DNA of 37,495 bases. Source: an uncultured Prevotellaceae bacterium (GTDB lineage: Bacteria > Bacteroidota > Bacteroidia > Bacteroidales > Bacteroidaceae). The notes beneath the pieces were generated by a model, which saw nothing but the letters and a program-made list of their open reading frames with translations, searched no databases and was not told the origin of the DNA. The first letter of the stretch is position 1, and every line of letters starts with the position of its first letter. A program made the position numbers and the translations under genes. Of the stretch, positions 16,595 to 24,708 are shown one piece after another. Location: positions 1-37,495 of the forward strand of contig UQST01000029.1 of NCBI GenBank assembly GCA_900543815.1. The letters run 5' to 3'.

Positions 16595-16840
16595 TAATTA
16601 TGAATGCTGGATTTTGAATTAAGAATTGGGCTGGCGCGATGTGGGCATTGCACCCCTTGCCATCGCGCAGCACTTTTCATTTTTCACTCTTCACCTTTCG
16701 AAAAAGGAAAGGGGCACTTTTCACTTCCCGAAGGGACACTTTTCACTTAAATGACGCAGTGCGGTGCATCGGGCATCGCAGCGCGCTCCATTGGACATTG
16801 CAGTGCGCTGCACAGGCCGTTGCAGTGCGCTGCGTTTTTC
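16595..16840 (+). repeat. Composite intergenic repeat, left copy
   Basis: Modules in order: ATTATGAATGCTGG with TTTTGAATTAAGAATTG; a GC-rich block from GGCTGGCGCGATG to CGCGCAG; several CACTTTTCACTT-like units separated by small TCCCGAAGGGA hairpins; the 22-bp array; and a GCGTTTTTCGG end. Positions 16609-16679 are nearly identical (one substitution and one single-base indel by eye) to the minus strand of 24889-24960. The two copies are therefore inverted repeats about 8.2 kb apart, with the rhamnose genes between them. Confidence 0.8.
16756..16833 (+). repeat. 22-bp palindrome array, copy 3
   Basis: Cores start at 16756, 16778, 16800 and 16822, exactly 22 bp apart: GCAGTGCGGTGC, GCAGCGCGCTCC, then GCAGTGCGCTGC twice. 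The last is followed by GTTTTTCGG. The first spacer (ATCGGGCATC) differs by one base from the corresponding third spacer of copy 4 read on the minus strand. The array forms the right end of the composite repeat. Confidence 0.88.
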
Positions 16841-16899
16841 GGTGCATTTTCATGCACAGCCGGAGGCACGCCGCCAAGCTCTCTTTTTCAGAAGACCGA

Positions 16900-16939
16900 A
16901 AACAAAAATGCTGCGCGATGGGATACACCGCACAGCATT
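16900..16939 (-). terminator. Probable terminator of the rhamnose operon
   Basis: AATGCTG (16907-16913) pairs with CAGCATT (16933-16939), extended after one mismatch by three more pairs. On the minus strand the hairpin is followed by TTTTGTTTTC. It lies about 180 bases beyond the rhaD stop, rather far but with no other candidate between. Confidence 0.5.
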
Positions 16940-17121
16940 GTTTGCCTTACACTTTTGTCCTGTCTGCCCAGCCTGCTTAAGCCTATGCGAGGCAGAAGGG
17001 TTTTCCGTTCCGATTTATTCACGACCGCGCCGGCTTTCCTGAGGGTATCCTTTCCGATTCCCAAAGAACTGCCTTGGGCGGCTTCATCCATGCTTCTGCC
17101 CCACCCTTTGGAGCAAGGCGT

Positions 17122-17943
17122 TTAGCAGGGACGAGACTTGGGCAGATGGAATGTCTCCTGCACGGCCTTGACGGCCTCCTCGGTCATGCCGTCGGGCTCA
17201 GAGCCCATGCTGCGGGCACACATATAGATATGGGCCGACTTGCAGAGCACATCCGTCTGGTCGAAAGCGTCCATGATGTCGATGCCGACCGATGTGGTAC
17301 CGTGCTTCTCCCACAGTACAACGTCGTGTGTCTTAATCTGCTCCAGCGTGGCATCCGCCAATTCCAGGCTGCCGGGCATGGCATAGGGAACCACGCCAAT
17401 GCCGAGGGGAGCAAAGGCCAGCGTCTCGGGAATCATGGACCAGAGCACACGGGTCATCTCGCCGGGGCGCAGGAAGCGCTGGATGTGCGACATGGCCACC
17501 AGCTCGATGGGATGTGTGTGAAGCGTGGCCTTGTAGCAGCTGCCGGTACCTATCAGATAGTCCTGCAGGGAGAGGTGCGACGGGAGTTCGCTGGTAGGCA
17601 GCACCGCATTGTCGGCTATTATCTCATAAGAGGCGCAGTCATCGCACACGCGTATGATGGCACCGTTCTCCATGGGACGGCGGGCCAGGTCACGCATGCG
17701 CTTGCCGGTGCCTTTGGCATAGAAGTATGTGCCCTTCAGATTGGGCAGAATCTTGCCGATGGGGCGGGCGGGAGCTATCGCAGGCAACGCCTTTATCTCG
17801 TCATCGACCAGATCGGTCACGTTGACGGTGATGTTGCCGCCGTTTCTCTCGGCCCAGCCTTTCTGCCACAGGTACCCGGCCACCTCGGCCACTTGGTCTA
17901 TCACTGCCGCCAGAGCGGGGCGGCCTTCCAATACACTTTTCAT
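17122..17943 (-). CDS. rhaD: Rhamnulose-1-phosphate aldolase
   Basis: 273 residues, against 274 in E. coli. A class II aldolase that cleaves L-rhamnulose 1-phosphate to dihydroxyacetone phosphate and L-lactaldehyde in the cytoplasm. The zinc ligands are visible as HTH at 142-144 and His214 in WEKHG, and the catalytic acid as Glu119 in TSELPSH. The phosphate-binding NGGN motif is at 34-37. It is the last gene of the minus-strand rha set, 274 bases after rhaT. That gap holds a hairpin and no other gene. Confidence 0.95.
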   Translation of the reverse strand: MKSVLEGRPALAAVIDQVAEVAGYLWQKGWAERNGGNITVNVTDLVDDEIKALPAIAPARPIGKILPNLKGTYFYAKGTGKRMRDLARRPMENGAIIRVCDDCASYEIIADNAVLPTSELPSHLSLQDYLIGTGSCYKATLHTHPIELVAMSHIQRFLRPGEMTRVLWSMIPETLAFAPLGIGVVPYAMPGSLELADATLEQIKTHDVVLWEKHGTTSVGIDIMDAFDQTDVLCKSAHIYMCARSMGSEPDGMTEEAVKAVQETFHLPKSRPC

Positions 17944-18139
17944 CTTTATTCTTTTGTTAGAGGGGTTCTGAAGTTGTGTCCCACTTGTCTCTATGGGCTA
18001 TGCCATGCCGTCCGACAGGTTCCCGAGGCATGCCCTGGGCACCTCTCGTTGTTCCGAAGCCCGCAACGGACATCCAGTCATTGGTCCATGCGACAGCCGC
18101 CACCACTCCGCCACCCGATTGCTATACATTATATATAAT

Positions 18140-18175
18140 ACCTCTCCCGCCATCCTGCAGGGTGACGAGAGAGGT
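18140..18175 (-). terminator. Hairpin between rhaT and rhaD
   Basis: ACCTCTC (18140-18146) pairs with GAGAGGT (18169-18175). An inner CATCC/GGGTG stem with a TGCA loop extends it. On the minus strand it is followed by ATTATATATAATG, not a pure T-run. It could attenuate read-through into rhaD or stabilise the upstream mRNA. Confidence 0.4.
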
Positions 18176-18217
18176 GTGTTCAGTATGCCATTCGCATCCT
18201 GCTGTACAGACTGCCCG

Positions 18218-19252
18218 TCAGATGAGCTGCGGCAGGAAACTGCTCAGGATAAGCACTGCCAGTCCGAGGATGAGCACAGCGATGGTCTTGGGCGAGCAAC
18301 CCCTCCACTCCTTGAGGATGATGCCCCATACGTTGCTGAACGTAACGTTGAGCGCCATCAATATACAGAAGGAGAGAGTGGTAAGCGTGGGCGATGCGGA
18401 GAGGAAGCCTTTGCCCAGCGAGAGGCCGAAGAACTGGCTGTACCACAGCGCGCCTGCCAGCAGACAGAAGAACAGATTGTTGCCCCACACGCTGCCCTTG
18501 GCATAGTCGGACCACGTGTGGTTCTTTGTGTTCTGGTAGAAACAGTAGATGGCGTTCGTGACGAAGCCGCCCAGAGTCACCAGGAAGGTGGCTGGCAGGG
18601 TCTTGTAGATGTCGGGCGTGAGGTCACCGAAGTTGATGCCCTTGCCGAACTCAAGTCCTACGTTGAAGCATCCACTCATAAAGCCAGCCAGCAGAGCAAT
18701 GGCGAGACCGCGTGTGAAGTTGAAGTCCTTCACCGCTGCACGCTTCTCCTCCTCCGACAGCATCGCAGCCTTCATCGAACCGGCCACGCCTATGATGGCT
18801 ATGCCCAGCAGGGTGACTGCCACGCCTATCAGCACTGAGGCGGTAAGGCTGGCCAATGCATTCTGCTCGGGGAAGAAGATGTTGAGCAGCACGGGGCCCA
18901 TAATGGTGCCCAGTCCGGCGCACGTACCCAGGGCGATGCTCTGCCCCAGGGCGACTCCCAGATAGCGCATGGAGAGGCCGAATGTAAGGCCGCCCACGCC
19001 CCAGAGGACGCCAAAGAGGATGGTCATGCCGATATTGAAGGAGTTCTGCCCCGTGATGAGTTCACAGATGCAGTGCCCTTCGGGAACCGCCAGAAAAGCG
19101 CCCAACAGCGGCAGGAGCAGCCAGGCAAAGGCGCCCTGCACTATCCAGTAGCTCTCCCAGCTCCATTGCTTGATCTTGTTGATAGGCACATAACTGCTCG
19201 ACTGGCAGAATGCACCCGCTGCTATAATGAGCAGTCCGATGAGGATGTCCAT
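18218..19252 (-). CDS. rhaT: L-rhamnose-proton symporter
   Basis: 344 residues, the same length as E. coli RhaT, with about ten hydrophobic segments. Family stretches such as FGVLWGVGGLTFGLSMRYLG and the C-terminal membrane pair are recognisable. It imports L-rhamnose with a cation across the inner membrane. The gene begins 18 bases after rhaA, so the two are co-transcribed. Confidence 0.95.
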   Translation of the reverse strand: MDILIGLLIIAAGAFCQSSSYVPINKIKQWSWESYWIVQGAFAWLLLPLLGAFLAVPEGHCICELITGQNSFNIGMTILFGVLWGVGGLTFGLSMRYLGVALGQSIALGTCAGLGTIMGPVLLNIFFPEQNALASLTASVLIGVAVTLLGIAIIGVAGSMKAAMLSEEEKRAAVKDFNFTRGLAIALLAGFMSGCFNVGLEFGKGINFGDLTPDIYKTLPATFLVTLGGFVTNAIYCFYQNTKNHTWSDYAKGSVWGNNLFFCLLAGALWYSQFFGLSLGKGFLSASPTLTTLSFCILMALNVTFSNVWGIILKEWRGCSPKTIAVLILGLAVLILSSFLPQLI

Positions 19253-19270
19253 AGTGCCGCAGTTTTATGA

Positions 19271-20524
19271 TCAGCGCTTGCTGGTTACGTTAGCCTCGTA
19301 AGAGTCTATCTCCTTCATGAAGTCCTGGCCCACGGGGACGGCATTGCGCACACAGAATTCGTCATAGACAGCCTGCCAAGGCATGGCCTTCTGCTCCTCG
19401 AGGAGTGCCAGCACGCGGTAGCCCTGGCCCTTGAGCTCGGCCTCGCTGATGGTTGCCTTGGGCTCCAGAAGGGCACGCAGCATGCACTTCTGTGCGGCGC
19501 GCGAACCGATGACGTAGGCTCCGATGCGGTTGATACTGCCGTCGAAGAAGTCCAGACCGTAGTGCACACGGTCGAGAGCATCGGCGCGTACAATCTCGGA
19601 GAACAGTTCCTGCGTGGGGTCATCCATTATCGTCACGTGGTCACTGTCCCAGCGCACGGGGCGGCTGACGTGCAGCATCAGTTCAGGAACGAACTGCAGC
19701 ACGGCGCTCACCTTGTCGGCAGGACTCTCGGTGGGGTGATAATGACCTGTGTCAATGGTGAGTATCTTATGGTTCTGTGCGGCATAGGCGGTATAGAAGT
19801 CGTGTGAGCCCACGGTGAAACTCTCCAGACCAATACCGAACACCTTGCCCTCGATGCAGTCCTTCATCATTGGCTGCTTCTTGGCAAAGATTTCGTCCAG
19901 CGACTTCTTCAGCAAGCTGCGGTAGAGCATATGGTTTACGCTCATGTCCTTACAGCCGTCGTGCACCCACAGATTCATGATGCAGGGGTCGCCCTGGGCC
20001 TCTCCCATGGCATTGGCAATGTCGCGGCAGCGCTTGGTGTGCTCCACCCAGAAGCCTCGGATACCCTCGTCGGGGTTAGAGAGCGACAGGCTGCCACTCT
20101 TGGGGTGCGAGAAGCTGCTGGAGTTGAAATCGAGCTTCGTGTCATTCTCCTTTGCCCAGTCTATCCATGACTGGAAGTATTCTACGGTCACCTCATCGCG
20201 ATCGACCACCTTTCCCTTGAAGTCGCCATATATCTCGTGCAGGTTCAGACGATGGTTGCCAGGGATAAGGCTCTTGGCCTCCAGTATGTCGGCACGCAGC
20301 TCGTCTATGTTTCTGGCCTTGCCCGGATAGTTGCCCGTGCTCTGGATACCTCCGCTGAGCGAACCGGCCTGCACCTCAAATCCGGCCACGTCATCGGCCT
20401 GCCAGCAGTGGAGCGACAGGTGGAAGTCCTGCAGCTGCTTGAGTACCTTCTCTGTGTCAACGCCAATCTCAGCATAACGCTCCTTGGCAACCTCGTAAGC
20501 TTTCCTTACCAATTCTTCTTTCAT
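19271..20524 (-). CDS. rhaA: L-rhamnose isomerase
   Basis: 417 residues from the ATG at 20524, close to the 419 of E. coli RhaA. The frame stays open up to 20605, but that would overlap rhaB and add non-family sequence. It converts L-rhamnose to L-rhamnulose in the cytoplasm. The metal-site motifs are intact: FGIGLESFT (Glu), DTGHYHPTE (Asp and His), LHVSRPVRWDSDH (His and two Asp) and FFDGSINRIGAY (Asp). Also called rhaI in some nomenclatures. It starts 13 bases after rhaB. Confidence 0.96.
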   Translation of the reverse strand: MKEELVRKAYEVAKERYAEIGVDTEKVLKQLQDFHLSLHCWQADDVAGFEVQAGSLSGGIQSTGNYPGKARNIDELRADILEAKSLIPGNHRLNLHEIYGDFKGKVVDRDEVTVEYFQSWIDWAKENDTKLDFNSSSFSHPKSGSLSLSNPDEGIRGFWVEHTKRCRDIANAMGEAQGDPCIMNLWVHDGCKDMSVNHMLYRSLLKKSLDEIFAKKQPMMKDCIEGKVFGIGLESFTVGSHDFYTAYAAQNHKILTIDTGHYHPTESPADKVSAVLQFVPELMLHVSRPVRWDSDHVTIMDDPTQELFSEIVRADALDRVHYGLDFFDGSINRIGAYVIGSRAAQKCMLRALLEPKATISEAELKGQGYRVLALLEEQKAMPWQAVYDEFCVRNAVPVGQDFMKEIDSYEANVTSKR

Positions 20525-20537
20525 AACGGAATGTGTT

Positions 20538-22031
20538 TTATAGTTTTTGAATGTCGATAAACCTCTCATACGCCTTGTCCCAAGCCTCGGTGTGCTCTGG
20601 TTCATACAGGTTGGTCTCTATGCTGTCGGCTATGATGCGGCGCATCTCGTACATGTCGCCCACCAGACCGGCCGCCTTGGCCTGCAGCATGATGTTGCCG
20701 ATGGCGGTGCCCTCCACGGGACCCGTCACTACGGGCAGCGAGATACTGTCGGCCGCCATCTGCATCAGGTAGTGGTTATAGGTGCCGCCGCCTATTACGT
20801 GGAGCTTCTCAATGGGGAAGGGGGCCAGTTCCTTCAGGTATTCTATCACCTGCCTATAGCGCAGGGCGAGGCTCTCAAAGATGCAGCGTGCCATCTGGCG
20901 GTAGTCTTCGGGCACCGGCTGATTGGTCTCGCGGCAGTAGTCCTGTATGGCCTGTACCATGCTCTCGGGGTTTGTGAAGCGTGGGTCATCGGGGTTCACC
21001 AGCGAGCGGAACGGCTCGGTCTCCATGGCCTGGCTGTTTATCTCGTTCACGTCGGCGGGTGCATCGGTCCACTCCTTGCGGCAGCGCTCCAGGAGCCACA
21101 TGCCGCAGATGTTCTTCAAGAAGCGTGTGGTGCCCTCGATACCGCCCTCGTTGGTGAAATTGTACTGATAGCTCTTCTCGTTGATGATGGCATCCTTCAC
21201 CTCGATGCCCAGCAGGCTCCATGTGCCACAGCTCAGGTAGGCATAACGCTCGTCCCTGGCCGGTACGGCTGCTACGGCTGCTCCTGTGTCATGACCGGCC
21301 ACCGCCACCACAGGCACGGGGCCAAGTCCGGTCAGCTTCTGCACCTCGGGAGTGAGCACACCCACCTGGTCGCTGGGGTTGACGTAGCGTCCGAACTGCT
21401 CCTCGGTGAGTCCCACGGCCTGCAGCAGCACGGGGTCGAGCCGCTTGGTGCGCGGGTCGAGCATCTGGCTTGTGCTCAGGATGGTATATTCACACACGGT
21501 CTCCCCTGTGAGCATATAGCTCAAGGCATCGGGGATAAAGAGCAGCTTGCCGGCTGCCTCCAGCGCAGAGTCACCGTGCTTGCGCATTGCGGCAAACTGG
21601 AAGAGCGTGTTGAAGTTCATGAACTGTATGCCTGTGCGCTCATAGACCTCCTCTCGGGGAACCTTCTGAAAGAACTCCTCCATGATGCCCTCGGTGTGTG
21701 GGTCGCGGTAGGAGAACGGATTGCGGAGCACGTTGCCGTCGTGTCCCACACAGACGAAATCGACGCCCCAGGTGTCGATGCCTATACTCTGGAGCCGGAT
21801 ACCCTCGTCGGCCACCACACGCAGGGCGCGGATGACCTCGTCATAAAGTGCATAGATGTCCCAGTAGAAATGCCCGCCCAGCTGGGTGATGCGGTTTGGG
21901 AAGCGCGTCAGTTCGCGCTGTATCAGCTGGCCCTTCTCCACACTACCCAGTATGGTACGGCCGCTCGTTGCCCCCAGATCCACTGCCATAAAGCAGGGAC
22001 AGGACGTTGTCGTGCTGTGGTTAGTATTCAT
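20538..22031 (-). CDS. rhaB: Rhamnulokinase
   Basis: 497 residues (489 in E. coli), a FGGY-family sugar kinase that phosphorylates L-rhamnulose at O-1 with ATP. The N-terminal phosphate loop VDLGATSGR is at about 17-25, and AGHDTGAAVAAVP and IGGGTYNHYLMQMAAD mark the two ATPase-fold halves. The frame could also start at Met15 (21989), as homologues have shorter N-termini. It is the first gene of rhaB-rhaA-rhaT-rhaD, with a TAAATTTG -7 element 34 bases upstream. No rhaR/rhaS regulator or RhaM mutarotase is in the window. Confidence 0.95.
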   Translation of the reverse strand: MNTNHSTTTSCPCFMAVDLGATSGRTILGSVEKGQLIQRELTRFPNRITQLGGHFYWDIYALYDEVIRALRVVADEGIRLQSIGIDTWGVDFVCVGHDGNVLRNPFSYRDPHTEGIMEEFFQKVPREEVYERTGIQFMNFNTLFQFAAMRKHGDSALEAAGKLLFIPDALSYMLTGETVCEYTILSTSQMLDPRTKRLDPVLLQAVGLTEEQFGRYVNPSDQVGVLTPEVQKLTGLGPVPVVAVAGHDTGAAVAAVPARDERYAYLSCGTWSLLGIEVKDAIINEKSYQYNFTNEGGIEGTTRFLKNICGMWLLERCRKEWTDAPADVNEINSQAMETEPFRSLVNPDDPRFTNPESMVQAIQDYCRETNQPVPEDYRQMARCIFESLALRYRQVIEYLKELAPFPIEKLHVIGGGTYNHYLMQMAADSISLPVVTGPVEGTAIGNIMLQAKAAGLVGDMYEMRRIIADSIETNLYEPEHTEAWDKAYERFIDIQKL

Positions 22032-22064
22032 GTGCTAACAAAGAATTATTATTGTCTCCACCTA

Positions 22065-22072
22065 CAAATTTA
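22065..22072 (-). promoter_or_regulatory. -7 element for the rhaBATD operon
   Basis: Minus-strand TAAATTTG fits TAnnTTTG, 34 bases before the rhaB ATG. The same 8-mer occurs before the rhamnosidase gene at 24526. I see no TTTG at the -33 position, which is common where an activator is needed. Confidence 0.6.
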
Positions 22073-22194
22073 GTGAGTTTCGATGAGAATACGTGCATGA
22101 ATGGCCAAGAATTTTCTTCTTCGGGCCCATTCTGCCCTCTCGCCGGCCTCCTGCAGAAGCATCGGTATGCAACTGTCTCACGCCTGCTGCCCTT

Positions 22195-24450
22195 TCACTC
22201 GCTGATGCGGTGGTGTCCGGGAGGCAATGTGACCACCTGCCCTGTGTGGGGCAATGTGAGGCGGGCGGTGCTGTTGGCCGGAACGGTCACGCTCAGATTG
22301 AGTTTCCCGTCCCTCCGCGTGCGCCATTCCACCCCTATGCTCCCGCGCGGCGAGGGCTGCACGATGCGGGCATGGGGCAGCCCGCCAGGCTGCGGGCAAA
22401 TGGCTATCTCCTCGAATCCGGGCTTGAGCGGCCGTATGCCCATCAGCCTGCGTGCTATGACGTTGGCGGCTGCAGCGCCCCACGCATGGTTCCAGTCGAG
22501 GTTGGACTTATATACATTGTCCCATGCCTCGGTGGTGATGGTGGAGCCCATGCGCAGCATGTTGTACCAGCTGCGCCGCCCCTTGCCCGCCATCAGGCGC
22601 AGGGCAGCCTCGTCGCGGCCTGCCAGATAGAGTGCATCAAGCAGGAACTGCGCCCCATAGACGCTGCAGGCCATGCCGCGCGACTGCACATAGGCGGCCA
22701 CACGCTGCACCCTGTCCTGGGGTACCATGCCGAATGCTAGGGGAAACATGCTGCTGTGCTGCGAGCAATGCTGCGAGCCGAGCCCGTCGGTATAGGCTCC
22801 CCTCTGAGAGTCCCAAAGCAGGCTGTCGATGCTGCGCGCCGTCTGTGCTGCCATCCGGGAAAAGCGTATGCTGTCGGCCTCACGCCCCAGCGCGCCTGCC
22901 ACCAGGCTCATCATGTGCAGCGCGTCATAGTGATAGGCATTGACCACAGTGTTCACCTCGCACATCTCGTGCCCGTCGGCCTCGCCCGCCGACTCCTTCT
23001 CGATGCCCGCCGCACCGCTCTGAGGCCAATCGACGATGTCGCGCAACGTGCGGCCACGGAAGTGCACCGAGCGCTTGACCGAGTCGCTCACCAGCCCAGT
23101 GCGCGTGCTTATCAGCCCCCGCTCATCGCGCAGCGGAGCCAGCGTCTTGGCTGCCAGGTCGGCGTAATAACGCTCCAGCATGCGGCGGTCGGCGGTGTAG
23201 AGATAGTCGAGCCATGCCATGCGCGGAGTGATGAGAATCCATTCGGTGGGCCAGGTGGGGTGCTCTATCAGATGAGCTATACTGCGCCTTGCCGTGGTGT
23301 ATTCCCTGTCGGTGGTGTAATGAGAGAGCTGGTTGACCAGGGCATCTGCCTCGTAGGGGATGCGCTCGCGGTCTCCATCCACATAGATACCGGCAAAGGA
23401 GGTGGCGCGGATAGAGTACTTGCAGAGCTCCCACACCTGATTGAGCACCATGTCGGAGCAATGGAACTGTGCCTCCTGCTCGTCGAATGGCACATGCACA
23501 GCCTGCCGCCACACAGCCCGCACCTGCCCCCGGCCCTCCACCTCAACGTATCTGAAGGGGAACACCTCGCCTATGCTGGGTGGCATGAGTATGGGATCCA
23601 CCCCGCTCTCATTGGCTCCCGGGGCCGTATTGCGGCTGTCGGGCCTGAGACGGAGTGGATAGTCGTGGGTGCCCCGGCGCAGTGGGATGACATAGGAGGC
23701 ATAGCGCACGCTGCCCTGCGGCTTGCTATCTACGCGCCCTTCGCGCATTGCCTCGCCCAGGCGAACCGTGATGCTGTCGCCGTCGTGGGTGGTGCGCACG
23801 CGCAGGGTGAGCTGGGCAAAGGCATCCCTGCCGAAGTCATACACACTCGTCAGCGCAGCGGGACGGGTAGCCCTGAGCGGCTTCTGCCTGGTCTTCACCA
23901 AGGGGTAATGGCTGAAGCAGGAGTCCTGCACGGTGGCGGTGACAAACTGCATGGGACTTGCCCAGCGGCTCTCGCGCCCGACGCTGGTGCCTGCATCGGC
24001 ACGGGTCCACGTCTTCACAGTCCACCAATAGCTCGTGCCTGCCTTCAGCGGGGCACCTCCAAAGGCCACGCCCACCGACTGGACCGACTCTCTCACGCCG
24101 CTGTCCCACACATCGGCCTTGCCCTCGCGGAGCAGCCCCGGCTCGGTAGCCACCAGCACACGCCAGGCTGTCTGGCTGGTGCCGGAGGGCAGTTGCCACC
24201 CCAGTGCAGGTCTGCTGGCACACACCCTTCCTGCCACCCCATAGGCAGCAGCGGGTCTGCTCTCCATCATATCCACGGTGAGTCTGTCGGGCCTGTGCCG
24301 CCCGCACAGTCGCCCACCGCCCATGACCGGCAGAGGCATCAGCACCAGAAGCAGCCACCAAGAGCATCGCAGGGCCGCACGCAGAACATTCCCCCAAGGG
24401 GAGCAGACAGGACAGTCAGTCATAGCAGAGCTTTTCATTTCTCTATACAT
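22195..24450 (-). CDS. Secreted alpha-L-rhamnosidase, GH78-like
   Basis: 751 residues. Starts are possible at 24450, 24438 and 24423; all give an N-terminal hydrophobic export segment (CSWWLLLVLMPLPVMGG). Then follow beta-rich domains with an Ig-like region (SYWWTVKTW), and from about residue 330 an (alpha/alpha)6 catalytic domain with the GH78 active-site region GIYVDGDRERIPYEADA holding the acidic residues. TWPTEW and TEAWDN(V)YKSNLDWNHAWG complete the pocket, and a C-terminal beta domain ends the chain. It should remove terminal L-rhamnose from pectic or glycoside substrates in the periplasm or outside, feeding the rha genes. It has its own promoter. Confidence 0.88.
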   Translation of the reverse strand: MYREMKSSAMTDCPVCSPWGNVLRAALRCSWWLLLVLMPLPVMGGGRLCGRHRPDRLTVDMMESRPAAAYGVAGRVCASRPALGWQLPSGTSQTAWRVLVATEPGLLREGKADVWDSGVRESVQSVGVAFGGAPLKAGTSYWWTVKTWTRADAGTSVGRESRWASPMQFVTATVQDSCFSHYPLVKTRQKPLRATRPAALTSVYDFGRDAFAQLTLRVRTTHDGDSITVRLGEAMREGRVDSKPQGSVRYASYVIPLRRGTHDYPLRLRPDSRNTAPGANESGVDPILMPPSIGEVFPFRYVEVEGRGQVRAVWRQAVHVPFDEQEAQFHCSDMVLNQVWELCKYSIRATSFAGIYVDGDRERIPYEADALVNQLSHYTTDREYTTARRSIAHLIEHPTWPTEWILITPRMAWLDYLYTADRRMLERYYADLAAKTLAPLRDERGLISTRTGLVSDSVKRSVHFRGRTLRDIVDWPQSGAAGIEKESAGEADGHEMCEVNTVVNAYHYDALHMMSLVAGALGREADSIRFSRMAAQTARSIDSLLWDSQRGAYTDGLGSQHCSQHSSMFPLAFGMVPQDRVQRVAAYVQSRGMACSVYGAQFLLDALYLAGRDEAALRLMAGKGRRSWYNMLRMGSTITTEAWDNVYKSNLDWNHAWGAAAANVIARRLMGIRPLKPGFEEIAICPQPGGLPHARIVQPSPRGSIGVEWRTRRDGKLNLSVTVPANSTARLTLPHTGQVVTLPPGHHRISE

Positions 24451-24464
24451 TATCTATATATACA

Positions 24465-24519
24465 GGGAGCCGATGTCATCCTCACGCAGAGCCACATATA
24501 TGGCACCATCGGTTCTCCC
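24465..24519 (-). promoter_or_regulatory. Structured 5' leader of the rhamnosidase mRNA
   Basis: Bases 24465-24475 pair with 24507-24519 (5 plus 6 bp with a two-base bulge), and an inner GCCA/TGGC hairpin fills the loop. The outer arm begins just where transcription should start, given the -7 element at 24526-24533, so the mRNA would open with this stem. Confidence 0.45.
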
Positions 24520-24525
24520 TGCTTG

Positions 24526-24533
24526 CAAATTTA
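24526..24533 (-). promoter_or_regulatory. -7 element for the rhamnosidase gene
   Basis: Minus-strand TAAATTTG fits TAnnTTTG and is identical to the element before rhaB. It lies about 75 bases before the first possible ATG. Confidence 0.6.
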
Positions 24534-24708
24534 CAAAAATCTGCTCCAACATGCCAGCCAACGGGCTGAAAAATGTACTGTTAACGAAGTTCATGAGTCC
24601 GGATTCCGCATCCGCCATCATGCCGAAGCAGGCTGCGCACCACGGCTCCGGCTATCTGGAAAGGTACGGAAAGCGCCATGCCCCCTATCGTACAAAAAGA
24701 TGCCGGGG

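Larger units (their letters stand above)
16417..17121. other. Intergenic region carrying a composite repeat element
   Basis: About 700 bases without a credible gene between rpsO and rhaD. From left to right: the rpsO leader and promoter, two partial copies of an ATTATGAATGCTGG unit, a composite repeat (listed separately) ending in a 22-bp palindrome array, a likely terminator of the rhamnose operon, and about 180 bases in which I see nothing more. Frames across it are short and mutually overlapping. Confidence 0.65.

Noticed and set aside
20525..20605. Extended N-terminus of rhaA overlapping rhaB
   Set aside because: The extension is not family-like. The ATG at 20524 gives a 417-residue protein matching known lengths and leaves a normal 13-base gap.
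20547..22073. Long plus-strand frame (508 codons) opposite rhaB
   Set aside because: Antisense shadow of a recognised kinase gene.
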